From Dehalococcoidia bacterium (GTDB lineage Bacteria > Chloroflexota > Dehalococcoidia > GIF9 > AB-539-J10), in assembly GCA_030669525.1 (NCBI GenBank), contig DAOVDO010000065.1:1-5829 (forward strand): a stretch of 5,829 bases of DNA, in the 5' to 3' direction. Under the pieces are notes generated by a model, which was given only the letters and a program-made list of their open reading frames with translations, did not search any database and had not been told where the DNA came from. Positions 1-4,458 of the stretch are shown one piece after another. Position 1 is the first letter of the stretch. Every line of letters starts with the position of its first letter. Position numbers and translations under genes: made by a program.

Positions 1-1
1 T

Positions 2-139
2 ACTCTACCATCTTTAATATCATGGCAGGGTATTATTTTTATCTTTTTCATCTTGCTCTCTGGGTTAGTAATTAAGAATCTAAAGATATTACATTATTCT
101 CTGCTTGATGGCAAAAATATGTTGACTTTGCCAATTTGA
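2..139 (+). CDS. Possible C-terminal end of an unidentified membrane protein (partial)
   Basis: Frame 2 is open from the left edge of the window to a TGA at 137-139, giving 45 residues with no start in view. About residues 10-23 form a strongly hydrophobic stretch (IIFIFFILLSGLVI), followed by a basic, polar tail of about 22 residues. This would suit the last membrane helix and tail of an integral membrane protein. The other two forward frames close early, at 15-17 and 73-75. If real, the gene ends 21 bp before the next gene on the same strand, and the two could be co-transcribed. AT-rich DNA can produce such a stretch by chance and the fragment is too short to assign a family, so I give it low confidence and no function. 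Confidence 0.27.
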   Translation, partial: TLPSLISWQGIIFIFFILLSGLVIKNLKILHYSLLDGKNMLTLPI

Positions 140-151
140 ATAAGGTAGATT
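122..151 (+). promoter_or_regulatory. Weak candidate sigma-70-type promoter before the nucleotidyltransferase gene
   Basis: TTGACT at 122-127 matches the -35 consensus at five of six bases. After an 18-bp spacer, TAGATT at 146-151 matches the -10 consensus at four of six. Transcription would start around 158-161, so the mRNA would have almost no leader. The element overlaps the end of the possible upstream reading frame. An AAGGTAG stretch at 142-148, 12 nt before the ATG, is a poorly spaced alternative Shine-Dalgarno site and would be used only if transcription starts further upstream. The two readings exclude each other. Confidence 0.25.
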
Positions 152-160
152 TCATCCATA

Positions 161-1240
161 ATGAAAGCTGTTATCTTGGCTGGTGGGGAAGCAACTAGAT
201 TACGACCACTTAGTTGCAACAAGGTTAAAATAATGGTACCTGTGTGTAATCATCCTCTACTGGAACACTTCATCAGTTATCTCAAGGGGCATAACATTAC
301 CGATATTATTATTGCCCTGGGCAGGCAAGTTGAACAGGTTCAGGCTCATTTCGGTGATGGCAGCAAGTTTGGTGTGAGGATAACTTACTCAGCGGAACGT
401 TTTGCTATGGGGACGGCAGGAGCAGTGAAAAACGCAGAAAGATTCCTGGACGAATCCTTTATCGTGTTTAACGGCGATATATTTACGGACATTGATCTAA
501 CAACCATGGCAGATTTGCACTGTAGGAAAGGAGCCAGTGTAAGTATAGCCTTGACGCCGGTGGATGATCCAACCATGTATGGGGTTGTAGAGATAGATGC
601 AGAGGGCAGAATCAAGCGCTTCGTAGAGAAGCCCAGGAGAGACGAGGTAGCTAATAACATGATTAATGCGGGTATTTATATTTTGAGACCTGATATTTTA
701 AAATGTGTTTCCTCGAATGCCTTCTCTATGTTTGAGCGTGATGTCTTCCCCCAACTGGTGGAAAGAGGGGAAGCTGTCTATGGTTACCCGTCCGAAGCTT
801 ATTGGCTTGATGTGGGTACTCCGGAGAAGTATCTGAGATTGCATCACGATTTGCTGAATACTGATAAGGGAACGAAGTTTGAGGGTCAAAGTTCTGTTCA
901 CCATTCATCTCAAATCGAGAAACCGGTGATAATTGGTGAAGGTTGCTTTATTGGTGAGGACTCCGTAATAAAGGGACCTGTTGTGCTGGGACCGAGTTGT
1001 CGTATAGAGGAAGGTGCCATAGTGGAAGGGGCAGTACTATGGCAGGACTGTGAAGTAAAAAAGGGGGCTAAGCTCAAGAACTGTGTAATTGCCTCCGGAT
1101 GTTATATCGGCGAGGAAACTGAAATCTGGGATAACTGTGTCCTGGGGGATAATGTAAGGGTAGGGGAGGGAAACAGGCTACGTGGGGATGTTAGCATTTG
1201 GCCGGGTAAATGTATTGAGCCGCATACAATTTGGTTCTAG
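161..1240 (+). CDS. NDP-sugar pyrophosphorylase (mannose-1-phosphate guanylyltransferase / glucose-1-phosphate nucleotidyltransferase type)
   Basis: This 359-residue cytoplasmic enzyme should join a nucleoside triphosphate to a sugar 1-phosphate, releasing pyrophosphate and an NDP-sugar for glycan or cell-surface synthesis. Residues 1 to about 232 form the Rossmann-like nucleotidyltransferase domain. Visible motifs are the nucleotide loop GGEATRLRPL (8-17), MGTAGA (83-88), the metal-binding Asp106 in FNGDIFTDID, FVEKP (154-158), NAGIYIL (169-175) and the second metal-site Asp217 in WLDVGTPEKY. Residues about 250-345 form a left-handed beta-helix of hexapeptide repeats (IIGEGCFIGEDSVI and similar), as in long-form GDP-mannose and dTDP/UDP-glucose pyrophosphorylases. 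The length fits a two-domain enzyme. Two loop positions are unusual: Ala11 replaces the usual Gly before TRL, and VKIM (22-25) stands where PKPM or PKAM is typical. Lys23 is kept. The substrate cannot be decided from sequence alone. The ATG at 161 begins exactly at the conserved first strand (MKAVILAGG), which supports this start. Confidence 0.9.
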   Translation: MKAVILAGGEATRLRPLSCNKVKIMVPVCNHPLLEHFISYLKGHNITDIIIALGRQVEQVQAHFGDGSKFGVRITYSAERFAMGTAGAVKNAERFLDESFIVFNGDIFTDIDLTTMADLHCRKGASVSIALTPVDDPTMYGVVEIDAEGRIKRFVEKPRRDEVANNMINAGIYILRPDILKCVSSNAFSMFERDVFPQLVERGEAVYGYPSEAYWLDVGTPEKYLRLHHDLLNTDKGTKFEGQSSVHHSSQIEKPVIIGEGCFIGEDSVIKGPVVLGPSCRIEEGAIVEGAVLWQDCEVKKGAKLKNCVIASGCYIGEETEIWDNCVLGDNVRVGEGNRLRGDVSIWPGKCIEPHTIWF

Positions 1241-2332
1241 CTAGACATGGAATAAGAACGTGACTATATCCCCATCCTGGATGAGATAATGCTTACCTTC
1301 TGCCCGGAGCAATCCCCTTTTCCGCGCTTCAGCTAAATTCCCACATTTCTCAAGGTCACTGTAGCTGATCACCTCGGCACGGATAAAGCCTCTTTCCATA
1401 TCGGTGTGGACTTTTCCTGCCGCCTTTGGTGCTGTGGTATTTTTAGTGATTGTCCATGCCCTTAGTTCGGCAGAAGCAGTGGTGAAGAAAGAAATTAGTC
1501 CTAGAAGATGATAGGAAAGATTTATAACCTGGTCCAGTGCTGATTTGGTTAGCCCCATAGATTCACGGAATTCGTTAGCCTCACTGTTGCTGAGTTGGCT
1601 CAGTTCCATCTCCAGCTTACCGCATAGGGATGTCACAGCAAATTGTGGATATGCGGATTTTATTTCCTGTTCCAATAGCGAGGCTTGTGATAATTGATTC
1701 TCACCGATGTTAAGGATAACCAGCATGGGTTTAGCAGTGAGGAACTGGTAGTTGGTTAATAGTTTAAGTTCATCCTGGCCAATACTCTGCTGTCTTATTG
1801 GTATGTCCTTCTCCAGTGCCGCTTTAATCTTCTTTAGTAATAGTTGTTCTTTTATATATAATTCGCTGTCCGATGTCTTGGGGCTTTTTAATGCTGAACC
1901 TAGCTTGTTGAGTCTCCTATCGATAATAACCAAATCGGAAAAAGCAAGCTCTAAATCCAGGTTAGCTATATCTCTGTTAGGGTCTATGCTTCCTTCGGGA
2001 TGAGGTATTCTCTGGTTCTCAAAAGCTCGAACTACCTGGAGCAGTGCGTCAGCAGTGGTTAGATAGTTCAGAAATTCCCCTCCGATTTCTTGTTTACTGT
2101 GGAAGGTTTTGGGTGAACCTGCGATGTCCACATAGCTTACTTCAGCGGGGGTGGTTTTTTGGGGGTGGAGTATGCCTTCCAGCATCGATAATCGTGAGTC
2201 AGTCACTTTAGCCACACCTAAGTTAGGGGTTAGGGAAGAGGAATAAGCGGCGATTTCAGCTTTGCCTTTTATTAGGGTGTTAAAAATTGTTGTTTTTCCG
2301 CTCTTTGGTAACCCGATAATGGCGACTTTCAT
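1241..2332 (-). CDS. ychF: YchF/OLA1-like P-loop NTPase with TGS (DUF933) C-terminal domain
   Basis: This 363-residue protein has the same length and domain order as YchF, an Obg-family NTPase that binds ribosomes and is linked to stress responses. It has a P-loop GLPKSGKT (7-14), a G3 motif DIAG (69-72) and a long helical, probably coiled-coil region around 125-185. At 208-211 it has NIGE, the NxxE form of G4 that in YchF/OLA1 favours ATP over GTP. The TGS domain lies at about 280-363, with AWTITKNTTAPKAAG, MERGFIRAEV and the closing QDGDIVTFLFHV. The P-loop is SGKT rather than the standard NVGKS. The switch segment after DIAG (SPKTFHSKQEIGGEFL) has lost the usual LVKGASKGEGLGN wording. It may therefore be the second, divergent YchF-like lineage rather than the universal housekeeping copy. 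The ATG at 2330-2332 begins directly at the first beta strand; no good Shine-Dalgarno site precedes it. The stop codon abuts the stop of the convergent gene. Confidence 0.88.
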   Translation of the reverse strand: MKVAIIGLPKSGKTTIFNTLIKGKAEIAAYSSSLTPNLGVAKVTDSRLSMLEGILHPQKTTPAEVSYVDIAGSPKTFHSKQEIGGEFLNYLTTADALLQVVRAFENQRIPHPEGSIDPNRDIANLDLELAFSDLVIIDRRLNKLGSALKSPKTSDSELYIKEQLLLKKIKAALEKDIPIRQQSIGQDELKLLTNYQFLTAKPMLVILNIGENQLSQASLLEQEIKSAYPQFAVTSLCGKLEMELSQLSNSEANEFRESMGLTKSALDQVINLSYHLLGLISFFTTASAELRAWTITKNTTAPKAAGKVHTDMERGFIRAEVISYSDLEKCGNLAEARKRGLLRAEGKHYLIQDGDIVTFLFHV

Positions 2333-2338
2333 TTCTGC

Positions 2339-2347
2339 ATTCTACCA
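2339..2347 (-). promoter_or_regulatory. Extended -10 promoter candidate for the YchF-like gene, leaderless spacing
   Basis: Read on the minus strand, TGGTAGAAT contains an extended TGn element followed by TAGAAT, which matches the -10 consensus at five of six bases. No good -35 is present at 16-18 bp upstream, as is common for extended -10 promoters. Only six bases lie between the hexamer and the ATG, so transcription is predicted to start at or one base before the start codon. Because no Shine-Dalgarno sequence is present either, a leaderless mRNA is a reasonable reading. Confidence 0.4.
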
Positions 2348-2350
2348 TAT

Positions 2351-2356
2351 TTTAAT
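2351..2356 (+). promoter_or_regulatory. Weak -10 candidate for holA
   Basis: TTTAAT matches the -10 consensus at five of six bases. It would start transcription near 2363 and leave a leader of about 23 nt that includes the strong ribosome binding site. No good -35 is seen at the proper distance; the best alternative falls inside the first codons of the divergent YchF-like gene. AT-rich sequence makes such a hexamer likely by chance. Confidence 0.2.
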
Positions 2357-2370
2357 TCAAATTTCGGATT

Positions 2371-2377
2371 AAGGAGG
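2371..2377 (+). promoter_or_regulatory. Strong Shine-Dalgarno site that fixes the holA start at GTG
   Basis: AAGGAGG is a near-perfect ribosome binding site. It lies 8 nt before the GTG at 2386-2388 but 26 nt before the in-frame ATG at 2404. It therefore favours the GTG start, although the family's usual N-terminus (start followed by a YGxDxF-type motif) would also suit the ATG. It is the clearest ribosome binding site in the window. Confidence 0.8.
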
Positions 2378-2385
2378 CTTTAGCT

Positions 2386-3402
2386 GTGTTAAAATACTGT
2401 GAAATGTTCCATATTCTTTATGGCAAAGATGATTTCTCACTTAATAGAGAACTGGAGAGAATTAAAGCTAGCCTTGGAGACCCACAAATGCTGGCAGTCA
2501 ATACTGTCAGACTGGATGGCCAGCATTTAACACTGGGTGAGCTTAAAGATAGCTGCAATACTGCTCCTTTCTTGGCTTCAAGTCGTTTAGTTATAGTAGA
2601 AGGCTTGCTAAAGCGTTTTGAGCTAAAATGGGGTAAGCAGAGGTCCAGCAAGCGTGATATTAGCAAGACTCGAAATGGGCTGGAAAGATGGGAAGGTCTG
2701 GTCTGTTACATCGAGCAGATGCCACAAACTACCATATTAATGTTAGTTGATGGTGAAATTAAGAGCACTAATAGCTTGTTAAGGAAGGTTTCGTCAGTAG
2801 CTAAAATTAACACCTTCCCTCCACTGAGAAATGCAAATTTGACAGCCTGGATACGAAGGAGGATGGTTGAAGAGGGTGGCAGTATTACGTCTCAAGCCGT
2901 GGGGTTACTCGTTGAGCTCATAGGTGGAAACCTGTGGGTGATGAACAATGAGATTCAGAAATTGGTTCTCTATACTCGAGGGAGCCAGGTTACTGAAGAT
3001 GACGTGAGACAAGTGGTGAGTTCTGCCCAGGAGACTAATATTTTTACCCTGGTGGATGCAGTTGTTGAAGGCCGGGCAGGAGTGGCACAGCGGATGCTGC
3101 ATCGTCTTCTTCAGGAAGGCATGCCACCTGGTCAAATTCTAGCTATGATTACCAGGCAGTTCCGTTTAATAGCACAGACAATGGATCTGGGTTCAGGATT
3201 GTCTCGAAAACAAATTCAAGATAGGTTGGGTTTAACGGGGTATCCTCTGGATAAAACGCTCAGGCAATCTGAGTTATATGACCTTGAGCACATAAAGCGG
3301 ACTTATGCCATGCTTTTAGAAACTGACCTGGCTATCAAAACCGGTAAATACAATGACCAGTTAGCTCTCGAACTGCTGCTGGCTGAGCTTAGCACCTGTT
3401 GA
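2386..3402 (+). CDS. holA: DNA polymerase III subunit delta (clamp loader)
   Basis: The delta subunit opens the beta sliding clamp and is part of the clamp-loader complex of the replicative polymerase. The protein has 338 residues, close to the usual length of about 340. The N-terminal domain carries YGKDDFS (12-18) and the APFLASSRLVIVEG segment (60-73), a typical signature of the family. The second domain holds GGNLWVMNNEIQKL (180-193). The helical collar domain begins near 215 (QETNIFTLVDAVVEG) and runs to the end, closing with KTGKYNDQLALELLLAEL in pieces typical of HolA. A Lys/Arg-rich insert at about 76-101 (KRFELKWGKQRSSKRD and onward) lengthens the first domain; I recall similar basic loops in Chloroflexota homologues but cannot verify this here. 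The GTG start is chosen for its Shine-Dalgarno spacing. The gene is divergent from the YchF-like gene and ends 2 bp from the stop of the convergent channel gene. Confidence 0.93.
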   Translation: MLKYCEMFHILYGKDDFSLNRELERIKASLGDPQMLAVNTVRLDGQHLTLGELKDSCNTAPFLASSRLVIVEGLLKRFELKWGKQRSSKRDISKTRNGLERWEGLVCYIEQMPQTTILMLVDGEIKSTNSLLRKVSSVAKINTFPPLRNANLTAWIRRRMVEEGGSITSQAVGLLVELIGGNLWVMNNEIQKLVLYTRGSQVTEDDVRQVVSSAQETNIFTLVDAVVEGRAGVAQRMLHRLLQEGMPPGQILAMITRQFRLIAQTMDLGSGLSRKQIQDRLGLTGYPLDKTLRQSELYDLEHIKRTYAMLLETDLAIKTGKYNDQLALELLLAELSTC

Positions 3403-3404
3403 GT

Positions 3405-4349
3405 TTAAGGTGGCGAAGTCTTTATATTTGTGGATTTTCCTGGCATTGGCTTGCTTTTACTTATCGCGGGTGGTGTATTGCCAAAGTAGACCTTGGTATG
3501 AGGCCAGGGAATCTCAATTCCCTCCTCATCAAAAACCCTTTTAATTCGAAGGCGTAGCTCTCCTGCTACATCCCACTGGCGACTCGGCTTGGTATCCCCC
3601 AGTATCTTAATGTCGATGCCCGAATCACCTAGATTATCCACCCTGAGTACCTTGGGCGCACTCACAAAATCTTTACTCCAGTTGGGGTCCTTTGCCATTT
3701 CCTGGCAGACGTTATTTATAACTTCAATAACACGGTCAAGATCTTCCGCATAGGCAACTGCGATATTGATGTTAACTCTGGAATATTCCTTGGTAAAGTT
3801 GCTGGAGATCTTGATTTCGTTATTGGGGATGGAATGAACTGTGCCATCTAAATCTCTGAGGATAGTGCGGCGTAACCCTATTTCTTCAACTGAACCACTG
3901 ATGCCGGCAACAATAATCCAATCGCCCACTCTGTATTGGTCTTCCAGTATGATGAAGATACCAGCAAGCAAGTCCTTTATTAAATTCTGGGTTCCAAGGG
4001 CTATGGCGATGCCTGCAATGCCAAGTCCGGTTAATGCTGCGGCAATATTTACTCCAAACTCGGGCAGTATAGTGAAGATGGCAAAAATGGCGATGATTAT
4101 CTTGCCTGTTTTAACAAAAGCTGAGGAAAGGGTATTAGCTCTCTTCTTTACTTCTCCCTTAGATCGCCTTTTTACTTGTCGGGACATAGATCTCTCGACT
4201 AATAGCGGTATGAAACGGCGAAGCAAGAAATATATAACGACGGCAACAATAATGATAACGAGGATGCGGATGCCATGAGTATCGAGCCAATCAATCAAAA
4301 CATGTCTGCTTAGCCAGCTACTCATGGTAATATGCTGTATTTGGTTCAT
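3405..4349 (-). CDS. Small-conductance mechanosensitive ion channel (MscS family)
   Basis: This 314-residue inner-membrane protein should open under membrane tension and release solutes during osmotic downshock. Three membrane segments are visible: about 27-43 (ILVIIIVAVVIYFLL), 82-98 (GKIIIAIFAIFTIL) and the Gly/Ala-rich pore helix at about 102-135 (ALTGLGIAGIAIALG, then QNLIKDLLAGIFIILED). A basic loop (54-70) links the first two. The beta domain follows, with YRVGDWI, GSVEEIGLRRTILRDLDG and the SIPNNEI motif typical of MscS. The C-terminal alpha/beta domain ends with EEGIEIPWPHTKVYF. The last 20 or so residues are a Pro/Lys/Ser-rich tail, probably disordered. The architecture is a minimal three-helix MscS. 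The first ATG (4347-4349) has no clear Shine-Dalgarno site, and neither does the alternative Met9 (4323-4325), so the start is uncertain by eight codons. Many genomes carry several paralogues, so I give no gene symbol. Confidence 0.92.
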   Translation of the reverse strand: MNQIQHITMSSWLSRHVLIDWLDTHGIRILVIIIVAVVIYFLLRRFIPLLVERSMSRQVKRRSKGEVKKRANTLSSAFVKTGKIIIAIFAIFTILPEFGVNIAAALTGLGIAGIAIALGTQNLIKDLLAGIFIILEDQYRVGDWIIVAGISGSVEEIGLRRTILRDLDGTVHSIPNNEIKISSNFTKEYSRVNINIAVAYAEDLDRVIEVINNVCQEMAKDPNWSKDFVSAPKVLRVDNLGDSGIDIKILGDTKPSRQWDVAGELRLRIKRVFDEEGIEIPWPHTKVYFGNTPPAISKSKPMPGKSTNIKTSPP

Positions 4350-4370
4350 TATTATTTATACTTTATAGCT

Positions 4371-4399
4371 TTGCTTCGTATTTACTACTATGCTAACAT
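4371..4399 (+). promoter_or_regulatory. Candidate promoter for alaS (extended -10)
   Basis: TTGCTT at 4371-4376 (-35, three of six) is followed after 17 bp by TAACAT at 4394-4399 (-10, four of six). A TG extension sits at 4391-4392. Transcription would start near 4406, leaving a leader of about 53 nt that keeps the alaS ribosome binding site. The leader is too short for a T-box. A perfect -35 hexamer, TTGACA at 4419-4424, has only TAAGAG at 17 bp and would remove the ribosome binding site from the mRNA, so it is less likely. Confidence 0.33.
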
Positions 4400-4418
4400 A
4401 CTTAATATTCAGACTCAA
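4390..4418 (-). promoter_or_regulatory. Candidate promoter for the mechanosensitive channel gene (extended -10)
   Basis: Read on the minus strand, TTGAGT (4418-4413, four of six) is followed after exactly 17 bp by TAGCAT (4395-4390, four of six) with a TG extension. Transcription would start near 4383, giving a leader of about 34 nt. Its -10 overlaps the opposed alaS -10 candidate within the near-palindrome TATGCTAACATA (4389/4390-4400). A TATAAA closer to the ATG (about 5 bp upstream) is a competing -10 that would give a leaderless mRNA, but it has no matching -35. Confidence 0.33.
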
Positions 4419-4439
4419 TTGACATCCAGGTTAATATTC
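4402..4439. repeat. Two direct copies of TTAATATTC in the mscS-type/alaS spacer
   Basis: The 9-bp word TTAATATTC occurs at 4402-4410 and again at 4431-4439, start to start 29 bp, or a little under three helical turns. The AATATT core is itself a palindrome. The first copy lies on the predicted alaS start point and inside the spacer of the opposed promoter. The pair could be regulator binding sites or could be chance in AT-rich DNA. Confidence 0.3.
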
Positions 4440-4447
4440 GCTAAGAG

Positions 4448-4452
4448 GGTGA
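4448..4452 (+). promoter_or_regulatory. Ribosome binding site deciding the alaS GTG start
   Basis: GGTGA matches the end of the ideal AAGGAGGTGA sequence and lies 6 nt before the GTG at 4459-4461. The adjoining GAGG at 4445-4448 offers an alternative register with 10-nt spacing. There is no competing ATG in frame nearby, and translation from this GTG begins MTSDEIRQLF, the standard bacterial AlaRS N-terminus. Confidence 0.6.
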
Positions 4453-4458
4453 TAACGA

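Noticed and set aside
2404..2406. ATG as the holA start instead of the upstream GTG
   Set aside because: The AAGGAGG at 2371-2377 is 26 nt from this ATG but 8 nt from the GTG at 2386, so the GTG is better supported.
3393..3412. Inverted repeat CACCT/AGGTG around the holA and channel stop codons, as a bidirectional terminator
   Set aside because: The stem is only 5 bp with a 10-base loop and has no flanking T-run, so it is too weak to call a terminator.
3841..4278. A 145-codon open frame on the plus strand
   Set aside because: It lies wholly antisense to the MscS-type gene, whose protein has clear family motifs throughout. The plus-strand product is Met/Ile/Pro-rich with no recognisable motif.
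4419..4447. Promoter built on the perfect TTGACA at 4419-4424
   Set aside because: The hexamer at 17 bp is TAAGAG, only three of six matches, and the start point would fall about 5 nt before the GTG, dropping the ribosome binding site.
4350..4458. T-box riboswitch before alaS
   Set aside because: The spacer is only 109 bp, the predicted leader is about 53 nt, and there is no T-box core sequence or terminator/antiterminator pair.
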